DNA from: Aptenodytes patagonicus
Taxonomy: Eukaryota; Chordata; Aves; Sphenisciformes; Spheniscidae
Length of the DNA stretch: 64,000 nt
Direction of reading: 5' to 3'
NCBI RefSeq assembly: GCF_965638725.1
Contig: NC_134970.1
Coordinates: 7,670,001 to 7,734,000, forward strand
Shown: piece after piece, positions 1 to 9,985 of the stretch
How the letters are laid out: each line of letters begins with the position of its first letter
Position numbering within the stretch: position 1 is the stretch's first letter
Notes under the pieces: model-generated
Seen by the model: only the letters and a program-made list of their open reading frames with translations
What the model was told of the DNA's origin: nothing
The model's database searches: none
Program-made: the position numbers and the translations under genes

Positions 1-22
1 TTTAACATTTGTATTTAACAGA

Positions 23-366
23 GAGGAAAGGAAAAAGGAAAGGAAAGGAAAGGAAAGGAAAGGAAAGGAAAGGAAAGGAAAGGAAAGGAAAGGAAAGGAA
101 AGGAAAGGGAAAGGAAAGGAAAGGAAAGGAAAGGAAAGGAAAGGAAAGGAAAGGAAAGGAAAGGAAAGGAAAGGAAAGGAAAGGAAAGGAAAGGAAAGGA
201 AAGGAAAGGAAAGGAAAGGAAAGGAAAGGAAAGGAAAGGAAAGGAAAGGAAAGGAAAGGAAAGGAAAGGAAAGGAAAGGAAAGGAAAGGAAAGGAAAGGA
301 AAGGAAAGGAAAGGAAAGGAAAGGAAGGGAAGGGAAGGGAAGGGAAAGGGAAGGGAAGGGAAGGGA
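23..366. repeat. GGAAA pentanucleotide satellite
   Basis: About 340 bases of near-perfect GGAAA units with a few interruptions, drifting to GGGAA at the right end. All purines lie on the plus strand. The open frame across it, encoding a Lys-Gly-Glu-Arg repeat, is an artefact of the repeat and not a gene. Confidence 0.97.
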
Positions 367-1394
367 CCAGGAAATTAATTGTATGATCTGTGATTGTGAA
401 ACTGTAAAAAAGAAACAGCTGAAATGTATAATTTTGGTTCTGATGTGAAATGTTACTGATTTTCTACTAATAAATACTGACCCATGTTCCTGTGTTCCAG
501 CATCTTTCCTTTCTGCCTCCCTAGCACAGGCCTGTCTAAAGGGGATGTCTCTTAATGCCTAGCAAAAGCAGAATAGGAATTGAAAAATTCTGTTTTGAAC
601 TCAAACATCTATCACTGCCACAGGTTATGAAAAAAACACTCCCAAAGATACATAGTTACAGGCATAGATATAGATGTATATAAAAAAATTCCTTTTATTG
701 TAATAAGATGGGAAGTCTATACCAGTCTAAATCCCATGAGAATTCCAGGTACTACAATAATGGCAGATAGAAAATTGGAGTCCTTTCCTATTTTAAAATC
801 TCCATTGTGCTAAATGGCCTTGTGACACCAAATAACCCTGAAAAAAAAGACCTTGAGTCTCAAATTGTTCCAGTGAGCCCAGACCTGGATATGAAGAAAA
901 AATTCAACACTGCAAGGAATAAAAGTGTCTCAAGTTGGATGGATATATTCCAAAAGTCACCCACCACCCAGGTTTCTAATCACATCTGGTGTGTTAATTC
1001 TGCCCATTTTATTGTCTCCCCTTCTCCCTCCTTGAGGACAATAGGCTGAAAAGGATGGGTTGCCTTAATGAATGGATTACTAGAGGCAGCCAAATGACCA
1101 TGGCTCCAACATGGCAGAGTCTTGGAAAATCTGAGTTGGGTAGTAGGGGTGGTGACTTTGAAGGAGCAGGAAGGATAACAACTTTATCGCAAGAAAAAGT
1201 TATGTCCTCAGTTTTCTGTGGTTTCCATAGTAGTTAGCAAGTCCCAGCTCTTCAGGTCACTCTCCTGAGCAATGAGCCTGAATCACCCTCCTATGCTCTG
1301 GCCAAAGTCTACTTCCCTCAGCCTTGGCAGAACCCATATGCTGAGAAGACTGTTCGCCATCCTACTGCTAGTTAGTAATTCCTTCATCACTTTG
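367..1394. other. No gene seen
   Basis: AT-rich unique-looking DNA. Only short open frames with no recognisable product or convincing splice sites. Nothing further can be supported here. Confidence 0.5.
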
Positions 1395-1634
1395 GTCGCT
1401 TGGGGTCAGCTGTCCTGGCTGTGTCCCCTCCCAGCCTCTTGTCCACCCCCAGCCTACTTACTGGGGGGGCAGTGTAAGAAACAGAGAAAGTCTTGATGCT
1501 GTGCAAGCACTGTTCAGCAATAGGTAAAACACTGGTGTGTTACCAGCACTGTCTTAGTCATAAATCCAAAACACAGCATGATATGGGCTGCTATGACAAG
1601 ACATTAGCTCCATCCTGGTCAAATGCAGTACAAC
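1395..1634 (-). mobile_element. LTR fragment, avian ERV
   Basis: This stretch shares its order of motifs with the LTRs at 2895-3447 and 56880-57471: the GGTCAGCTGTCCTGGCTGTG segment, the spaced 'AAACACTGGTGTGTTA' block, and 'AAATCCAAAACACAGCA' near the end. Only the 5' part of the LTR (minus-strand sense) is present and it is well diverged. Confidence 0.6.
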
Positions 1635-2894
1635 GTGTAAAAGGGTGGAATATGTTTGTGACCACAGCAGGAAGAAAAGAGCTGCAGTGCAGCAGAAATG
1701 GTTAGTGCAATTCAAGAGTGATATTGCTGAGCAAGCAGAATAGACCAGGGAGGATCAATGTGGATTGACAAGACTGTTAACATAGGGCTAGATTCATGCA
1801 TTAACCAAAGACTAGCCTGTGTGAGAATGTCTGTTAGGCAGGTGAATGAAGGTGTGAACCTGTGTTCCTTGGTTTAGAAAAATGGTGTTGTGTTTGTTAT
1901 TGTAGATGTAGATCTGCAGTCTACTTCTCTTCTGAACAGTACTAAAAGTGATCTTGTACCCTTGAGTCTTGTATGTGTTTGGTAGATTATAGTTTCTGTG
2001 GTATTGGGTATTAAAAGGAAAAGATTGTAAGCTCAGAGTAAGACTCGCTGTTAGAAGGCCAACCAGAGGTACTCAGGGAGGTCTCTGTATGGAGTGCTCA
2101 CACACAGCTCATGTCTCTCCCTGTGTTTGTTCTGGAGGATGTTACAACACAACCCTGCAGCTTGACAGAAACAAACCCTGGCTGGGGCTGAAACCTGGGG
2201 CAGCTTTTAAATACCAGGAAGGCAGTGTCCCGGAGTGTGTGTTGTGGGTTGTGACAGTTCCAGCTCTCCCTGATCATTGTGAAATTAATGTAGGATACAC
2301 TGAGGAGTGTTAGGGGTTTAGGCAGATCTCAGCTTTTTTGGCTCCCAACCCCCAACAAATCTTCAGGTTGCGGGAGACTTCTTACTGAGGGAGCTGGCTG
2401 GCAGGGGTGGGGGGAGCATGCATGTTACAGAATAGCTGAATCCAGTAGATTTCAGGATGCACGGGATTTCTTCTTGATCCATAGGATTGAATCAGTGTAA
2501 TCCTAAGACCCAGGACGTTCCTCTCATATTGGTTTGATGGATACAGTAGGTGCTACTCTGTGTAGGTCCAGCCAGAAGCAAGTCTGAACTTTTACTCCAA
2601 AGATGGAGTTACACAGCTGGCCACACAGACCAGCATAAGGGCTTTTACTAATATCCACCCAAATACATCCAGCACTCACGTTAATGTGAACACAGACAGG
2701 CTGATCCTGTTCCTCCAGATGACCAGCACTGAACCTTATCAGTGCATCCAGAATCAAAAGGAAATTGCCAAGGCAGATGACGTTTACAAATATAGTCCAC
2801 AAATGCAGCACATTGAGCTACATAAGGAAAAGAGACAATGGTGGTACAGGAAAAACTGGCCTGAGGAAAGTAACTGTAAATTTCATCAGACTGC
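1635..2894. other. No gene seen
   Basis: Mixed-composition DNA with short overlapping open frames on both strands. I recognise no protein family, RNA gene or repeat in it. Confidence 0.45.
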
Positions 2895-3447
2895 TGTTGT
2901 GGTTTAACCTGTTGGTGACTGAGCACCACGCAGCCGCTCGCTCACTCCCACCCCCCACCGGTGGGATGGGGGAGAGAATCGGAAGAGTAAAAGTGAGAAA
3001 ACTCGTGGGTTGAGATAAAAACAGTTTAATAATGGAAATAAAATACTACTACTACTACTACTACTAATAGAACATACAAAGCAAGTGATGCACAATGCAA
3101 TTGCTCACCACCCGCCGACCGATGCCCAGCCAGTCCCCGAGCAGCAGCCCCCCAGCTAACTCCCCCAGTTTATGTACTGAGCATGACGTCCCATGGTATG
3201 GAATGTCCCTTTGGCCAGTTTGGGTCAGCTGTCCTGGCTGTGCCCCCTCCCAGCTTCTTGTGCACCCCCGGCCTTCTCAGTCCGTAGAGCATGGGGAGCT
3301 GAGAACTCCTTGACTAGTGTAAGCACTACTCAGCAACAACTAAAACATTGGTGTGTTATCAACATTGTTCTTATCCTAAATCCAAAACACAGCACTGTAC
3401 CAGCTACTAGGAAGAAAATTAACTCTGTCCCAGCTGAAGCCAGGACA
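2895..3447 (-). mobile_element. Solo LTR, avian ERV (minus sense)
   Basis: A complete-looking LTR. Read on the minus strand it begins TGTCCTGGCTTCAGC and ends GGTTAAACCACAACA, so it has TG...CA type ends. A TATA-like element lies near 3170 (minus), with a TGACGTC cAMP-response-like core near 3185. An ACT triplet microsatellite lies at about 3044-3065. ACTG-like bases flank both ends, a possible short target-site duplication. No internal retroviral genes adjoin it, so it is probably a solo LTR. Confidence 0.75.
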
Positions 3448-3589
3448 ACTGACTGTGGAAAATACGTAGTTGAGACCATATACCTCCACAGACCCTTCCA
3501 CCAACTTCTGAGCTTTAGCCATCCCATCTGTTGTAGGAATTATGCAGCCACCACCTAGACTATGGTAGGAATTATGCAGATGCCACTGC

Positions 3590-4150
3590 AACAAGGCTCA
3601 TCCCTTAATAAAAGAATCAGAGTTCCTTCTTCTATGTTTAATATGCAATAGTAGTTACAGCCCGAGCTGGGTGCCTCCGAAGAGGGACCCCGCCTGTCAA
3701 TTGTTACCAGATTTTATAGTCTCTACATGTCACTTGATTTCCTGATGGCATTTCTGCTCCTTCAATACTGTTTGCGGAGTCTGGGGTCTTCGCTTCTTCT
3801 GATTCACTCTAGCAGCCTCCAGGCACCCTTTTTGTCTCTGTCTTTCCTTATCTTTTGTTACAAAATATCCTGTAGTTAAAGTTTTATTTATACTTCTTTA
3901 TCTACTGGTTACTGTTTCCAGTCTTGAATTGAGTTGGTGGTGGGGATCTCCCCCTGCCGCCTTTACCTTTCCCTCAGCTACCGCAGGTTTTTTGCTGACT
4001 TTTTGGTTTTTTGGCAATCATCTAGCCTCTGACAGCTTCTAGGGCAGGATGTTCCCCTTTTATCAGTCTTTTAGTTCTTCTTCAAGGGCATAGTCGTTGT
4101 AAGGCATGCATTGTTTATACAAGGTAATCAGGCTAGAACAATGCAGATGA
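3590..4150. mobile_element. Possible second LTR type
   Basis: Just after the solo LTR, the sequence has the look of another avian retroviral LTR: a 'CCCGAGCTGGGTGCCTCC' block and a pyrimidine-rich stretch. I could not fix its ends and see no matching partner in this window, so the call and its borders are tentative. Confidence 0.3.
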
Positions 4151-5766
4151 CAGTCTAGGTATTAACCCAAACATATGGCTACATTCAGGCTTTTAATTCA
4201 TTTAGTGGGTTGGGGTTTTTTTTCAAACTAAAATGCCTAGATTGCTAATTTCCACAAACAACTAAAACTAGAGTGATTTTATATTGACTAAAGACTACTT
4301 GGCACTAGGTTTAGACATTACTAAGGATAGATTGTTTTTCACACTGGAGATGTTTTTATAAAACATTTTGAAATTTAATGTAACGCTAAACGATTTTGCT
4401 GCCGATTGTGATCTAACAGATATTGCACAGAGACAATCAGTATAAACATAAATTGACTGCTCTTCAGCTCATAGGACTGAACAGCGTGATTTTACTGAAG
4501 GACAAATGTAATGCATATGTAAATGAGATGATTCAAGAGGATATGGAAGTACCATGGGATGTGGGCTACTAACTCCCTGCCTTTCTTGACAATGTAGATC
4601 ATGTTGAACCTCAACTAGTTGGAGAAGAGAATACCTGCTCAGGGCTTGTGGACATAAGAGATGGAAAAACATTGAAGACAGTCTGTGATTCATACTTCAG
4701 TCTCAAAAATGCTAGTGTGATCCGTACTCAGTTACAATGTGGGATGGCTCTGTCTATCCTGAGAGGAGCTCCCTTTAAAAAAAACAGGAGTTCCAATCTG
4801 GACTGAAGAGTTCCAGTGTGTGGGGAGTGAATCATTCCTTTCTTCCCACACTGGGAGGCCTCACAGGAACCATATATACTCACATGAAGGGGATGTCGGT
4901 ATCATATGCTCACTTAAGAACTCAGTCTGAAGCCTTCAGGATAATGTTTGTATTGGTTTCTGATAAAGTCCTCACAATCTCAGATGATAAATCTCAAGAG
5001 AAAGACAAAGGGATCCAATTCCCCTGACTCTTCCTCACTGAACTCTGGTGTGACTGTTCACTCAACTCCTGCTCAGATTTTTGGCTAACACAGCTCACGC
5101 TAAGGCCTGATATCTGCTGGGAGCAGCACGATTAGGTCAAAGCGAGAGCACCACACAGGTAGGATGGGTGGCCAGAAAGAGCTAAAGGGCCATTATGCAG
5201 CCATTATCACCTGCAGATTGCTGTCTCCTGCAGCCATTGTCTTTGCATATTGATTGTCTGGCAGTTTCATCAGAATCTGGTAACTTATGGAAATGGTATA
5301 GACTAAACTTCCAAGCTGGAAGGTATAAAAAATCAGCTAACCCAAAAAGCTTTTGAAGCAGATCCAACAGCAGCTGAACTGCTGAGGCTTTTGTGCTTCC
5401 CAAAGTGATACAGGGGACACTCGCACCGTGATGGAAGAGGAAGGATGAGCACTCTCACCATCAGCTAGATAACTGATTCTTGCCCATAGATGCACAAATT
5501 AAGAGTTATGGGTTATAAATTATAAAACCTTATGACTTGAGTGGTGAATAAGTGAATCCACATGATAGACTAGTCTGGGCAAAGAGGATTGAGCTCGTGT
5601 TTGTTTGTTGTGTATCTTAATGTGCTCATAAAATAAAGCTAATTCACAGAGTATGCTGTCCTGTGATTTTGTGAGGTCCAAACGACTGTGACATTTGGTA
5701 TAAGGTAACAAAAGGCTTCCTTTCTAATCACCCTCTTCCCAAAATACACAGAAGTCAGAGTGGCGG
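4151..5766. other. No gene seen
   Basis: AT-rich intergenic DNA. Short open frames on both strands show no family resemblance, and I see no splice-site-bounded exon or RNA gene. Confidence 0.45.
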
Positions 5767-6147
5767 TGTTACCATAAGTCGGCAGATTAAAAACTCTCTG
5801 AGAGTCATTTTGGAGTTTTAGAAAGCAGGCATTCTTTATTGCGGCGCCGGGCACGCAGGGGATCGCTCCACCTAGTGTGCGCACCGGGCTGCTCAACTGT
5901 AGGAGTTATACATATTCATTAGATTTCTGAGAAATGATTAGCATATTCATGTTATTTCTTGGAACTCATTAACATATGTAGAATTCTTTAATGCACGTGC
6001 TCTTATGTTCATTGGTGGTCTTTCAGGGTCCTCTGGTGGTCATCAATAGTCTTCCTCACTGTGTCTGCCAATTGAACTCAGTCTTTTAACCTAGTTGCAG
6101 TAGCTGATTTCAGCATAACTTCCTTATCCATTCCACCCCTGTACACA
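5767..6147 (-). mobile_element. Probable solo LTR, ERV (minus sense)
   Basis: The plus strand starts TGTTACCATAAGTCGG. It carries TTTATT in the GC-rich context GCATTCTTTATTGCGGCGCC, so on the minus strand there is an AATAAA poly(A) signal just before an LTR-like end. Further on come ATTAGCATATTCAT motifs typical of avian ERV promoters. The far border near 6147 is a guess. No retroviral genes adjoin it. Confidence 0.55.
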
Positions 6148-6760
6148 GATCTTCAAGGATTCCTTTTATCTATGGAATGTCCAGTCTGCAGAACATTTAG
6201 CTACCTTGCTTCGACAAAGAAAACTGTATGTCTCCTTAGTATTTCAGTATCAGTGGATGGTAGAGCATGTTTAGGGAGACTCAAGATCCATGTCATGGGG
6301 TACCTGGAGAAACATCTGTCACTACCTGTAAAGGACATACCTTTAAATTATAACCCATGATTTGAGTTGCATGCTAGAGGAAGCATGACAGCAGGAATCA
6401 CTCACACTGACAAAGGACAAGCCTCACAAGAAGCAGTGCAAGTGCAGCAGTGGCCCAATCTCAGCTGCCTTTGGTGCCTAATAACTCCACACAACACACC
6501 AACTCTCCTGACCTAAGTGACCACCATAACAAATTGACCCAAAAGCCATGCACAAAATGAACTAGACACACACTTAATGAACAATTTACTATGGGCCACC
6601 CCTGGCCAATACATTAAGGGGATTATATTTGTGTATATATCAAATACAGAAAGAGGAGTGGTAGTTAATGAGGATATACTGGGTAGTGTGGGACCTGAGC
6701 ATGACATAAATGGTATGAAATAAAAGGTGGGGATTGTACCGGTTTTAGCAAAGATAGACA
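6148..6760. other. No gene seen
   Basis: No supported gene. The boundary at 6760/6761 is sharp: duplicated sequence begins there. Confidence 0.45.
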
Positions 6761-7055
6761 CCCCACACCCTCAATCCCACCTTCCACGCTCTCCAGGTCA
6801 GCTGGGAGATGGGCTCAGGCCCTGCCAGCGATGGCTGGCGCCGTGAGCGTGCCTGGGTCTCACCACTGCCTCAGGGGCCTGGCCAGAGCAGCCAGAGGTG
6901 TCGGCATACCAAGGGAAGTCTGTCGGGAGTCCTCCGCTGCCTGAAGCAGCTGGGTTAAACTGGGGCTGGAGGAGGGCCTGTGCAGCGCAGAAGCTGAGCC
7001 AGCAAGCCCCTGGGGCAAAGGCTGGGTTGCGGCGGTCAGCAGTCTGGCCCCACCA
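6761..7055. repeat. Duplicate of a SUN-gene intron piece
   Basis: These 295 bases match 13161-13455 at a constant offset of exactly 6400 with only a handful of substitutions and no length change. The other copy lies in the intron just downstream (minus sense) of the coiled-coil exon of the SUN-domain gene. The exon itself, 13525-13618, is not included. The open frame inside it is therefore a duplicated intron, not a gene. Confidence 0.93.
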
Positions 7056-7064
7056 TCAAAGTTT

Positions 7065-8809
7065 AGGATTTGTTGCTGTGTCAGCCTCTGATAAATAATT
7101 AATAATGATGGTATTCATAAATAGTAATTAAAAAAACCCCAAAGCAGTGGCTCAGCATAATCTGGCTCCCTGTGTACATCCTTCAAGGCTGTGATCGTCA
7201 GCAGACAGCAGTTCAAGGTTGATGCCCTCAAAGGCTTTTGGAAGGTCTTGTAAACTTGTTGAGGTTAAATCTCTTTTCAGATGGTGGCAACCATGCTGAA
7301 ACTGAGATCCTTTTGAGTCAGCAAGTATCCCTGCTGATAAGAGAAACAGACCAGCATTGTGCCATCCCGACAACCCTGTTTTCATGCCAGTGAGGTTGCG
7401 GCAGGACTAAAATGCCATAGGCAATGACTCAAGCATCTGCCTGTAGAGTGGCTTTATGAGTGGGAGTGGATTTCCTTTTGCAACCAGACGTGCACAGCCA
7501 TTGCCAGAGCCTGGGTTTACTCTGGAAGTGACTGCTGTTAGCTGCAGAAGAACTGAAGAGAATGCGCTATGAACATCATGCCAATTAGGCTGTCTCCAGA
7601 CCTGAAGCTACATTAAATGTCGTGCAACGCTGGTCTCCTTTTTCCTTTGTAGCAGTAGGCCGGCTCTTTGAAATTCTGCTGCATGACTTTATTTTGGGAT
7701 GAAGAGAAACGCAATTGTTTCTTTAGCTTTGCTTATTAGCATTTTGCTGGAATAGCGTCAGATCCAGGAGGATTAACCTTCCTCCTTGTTTTGTTCTCTG
7801 TGTTGATTTTGGAGAGGAAGATCAACATGGTCAAACATATAGCAAAAGCAACTCCTTTTACAGCGAAACTCGTGAAACTCTTCCCCATCGTGTCATGGTT
7901 TGTGGTGAATACAGGTTGCTTATTGAAAGCATCTGGATTCACTCCCAGTTCATAAGAGAGAGTAAAGGAGTAAGTCCCAAGTGCCTGCATAGCCTTATGC
8001 CCAAAGCAATGCTGTCGGTTAGCCTGCAGATTTGGGAAGTGAAACTCCTTTTGCCCACAATAAGATGGTGACCGATCTGAGGACAGGTTCCCAAAAGAAT
8101 ATTGAAAGAGTTGCGAGAGCTGATCCCAGCTGATCGTAGAGCTGATTGCCTACCCGTGTGCGCAGGCTTTTGGTAGAGGAAGGCCGTCTTCACTGCAGGT
8201 CTCCTGAATCCCCAGAGAAAAACAAGTAACAATGAAGGTTCTTCCCTTAACGATTCAAAGATGACTCCGTTTTTGCATCTCTACACTCCAGGCTTAAAAG
8301 AAAATAATCAACCCCTCCTCCCCAAGCTCCCCCCAACCCAACCAATGAATCCCCCCGCAGTCAGGTAGCAGCTCCGACATCCTTGTCCTGAGGCCCTGGG
8401 TGGTGCCTTGCTTTCTTCCATTCTTTCCACCGTTGTTTCCTCGTCACCACGGCAACGTCCCTTCCTGAATCCTACTTTTGTTTCCCTGCTGATTCATGAA
8501 GATTTCATGACCACAGCAGAAGTCTTGGGTGGGTGGTATCTGTCCTTCTGCTGCGGGGCGCTGTGTAATTCCTTTCATTAACTTGTTCCGTGTCAAGCAA
8601 GGAGAGAGCCTTTCTGAAGAGGAAGGAAAGTTCTCATCTCTGAGCAAGATCTGGCTGGGGCCCCTGAATGTGGAGGACATGAGAATGGCTGCCTACCAGA
8701 GCATAGACCAGAGAATAGTTGCATGCCATAATTCCTTACGCTCCACTTCATTTACTTATTTCCAAGGGACATTTGTGTGATTTGTTTACTTTTTAATGGG
8801 TTCGCATTT
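7065..8809. repeat. 1745-bp duplication, copy A
   Basis: Matches 58578-60322 at a constant offset of 51513, same orientation, with no insertion or deletion. I found six substitutions, all in the right half, for example near 8100, 8112, 8199, 8305, 8472 and 8704. Identity is about 99.7% by eye. Open frames within it, such as 7152-7385 minus and 7736-7990 minus, occur identically in both copies. They carry no recognisable domain and I do not call them genes. Confidence 0.95.
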
Positions 8810-8898
8810 AGTTTTCTGCTAAACAATTTTGGTTAAAATAAAGTTTATTTTTCAATCTATCACCCGCCTAATTGGATGACATGAGCCTCCGCGACAGT
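8810..8898. other. Short unique linker between duplicated pieces
   Basis: About 90 AT-rich bases with an AATAAAG near 8838 on the plus strand. No match elsewhere in the window was noticed. It separates the 1745-bp duplicate from the next duplicated block. Confidence 0.5.
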
Positions 8899-9093
8899 CT
8901 GGCTGCCCGGGATGTCCTTAATGGAGAAGATGCTATACCCCGGTTATGAGGTCCATGACAGCAACAGCGGGAGGGAAAACCACACTGTTGCAACATGCAG
9001 CACCCGGGGGACCAAAGAGCCTAGCCTTAGTGTTAGATGGTGGAGGAACACCCCAAGGGCTGCAGAACTGGCCAGCCTTCCTGGGAACCCCAG
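8899..9093. repeat. ~195-bp direct repeat, left copy
   Basis: Matches 18588-18790 in the same orientation, from CTGGCTGCCCGGGATGTCC to GGAACCC. The right copy carries an extra 11 bases near 18734. The two copies bracket the SUN-domain gene block, about 9.7 kb apart. Confidence 0.9.
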
Positions 9094-9439
9094 AGACGCT
9101 GGTCCGTCAAAAGGAAAGACGGGTCAGGGTCGTCCAAATGCCAAGGGGAGGTCAGAATAACAAGGGGTGAAAATTCCCCGTCGACACTAATCAATGTGAC
9201 ACAAAAGGACCTCCCAACAGAGAGTAGCAAGATCTAGGACGGGGACATTCCTGGGGTGAGGCATGGGGTTTCCGACAGGCCAGTCAGACAGGCTCCCCAC
9301 ACCCGTTTTACAGAAACTACGGGTTAACCGACAAACCGACAGCCTGGGTGCTGGGAAGGTGCCAGGCCAAATTGTTCCATCTGCTCCTCCGGCCCCACTA
9401 TCGGGAAAGTAAGGGAGGAGCTCCCCACCCCCGGCCCTG

Positions 9440-9790
9440 GGAGCCCCAAAGAGTTGTCCCAAGGCTTGTTGCTCGCCCCGCAACCCGCGCCTGCAGGCTG
9501 CCCAGTTGCCGTGGCAGCGGGGTAGCAGTGGGGCGGGGCCAGAGAAGGGCGCTGCAGTGGCTGGCGGGAGGCCCTGCCTGTCACCGCCTGGCGGGCGCCA
9601 TTGGCTGAGAAGCCAGGAAGAAGGTGGGCGGGCTCCTGGGAAAGCTCCTGCGGCGCCTGCTGTGGCGGCGGGTGGCAGTCTCCCTGTTGTAAACTGAAGC
9701 CGGGCCCTTCTGCGTGCCCTAGGCTGGTGCCACTTGCGGAGCCTCCCGGGGCGGCGGGAGAAGGAGCGGTGCCAGGCTGGGCCTCTCCTC
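9440..9790. promoter_or_regulatory. GC/CpG-rich block with CCAAT-type box
   Basis: Locally raised CpG content and an ATTGG (reverse CCAAT) at about 9600. It lies just beyond the 3' end of the SUN gene. It could be a small CpG island for an unidentified transcript. I see no coding exon that it clearly serves. Confidence 0.35.
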
Positions 9791-9979
9791 TCTAGATTAA
9801 ATCTTAGGAACGCTTACTATCTCCCTCATTTTTAAGAAAAAATTAAGTAGAAGTTCTAACATTTTCCACATGCGCCCGGCCTCCCCTCAATGGATCTTCT
9901 TGCGCACCCCACTTTGGAGACCAATCCTCTACACCGATCCGAATTGCCACATCTTTCCCCACACACACGCTTTTTCTTC

Positions 9980-9985
9980 TTTATT
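9980..9985 (-). terminator. Poly(A) signal overlapping the SUN stop codon
   Basis: On the minus strand the stop codon TAA (9986-9984) runs straight into AATAAA (9985-9980), reading TAATAAA. This supports 9984 as the true end of the SUN coding region and implies a very short 3' UTR. Confidence 0.7.

Noticed and set aside
9-386. 125-codon Lys/Gly/Glu/Arg repeat protein
   Set aside because: A direct read-through of the GGAAA satellite.
7736-8232. Two open frames conserved in both copies of the 1745-bp duplication
   Set aside because: Their conservation follows from the recent duplication and does not indicate selection; no domain or splice support.
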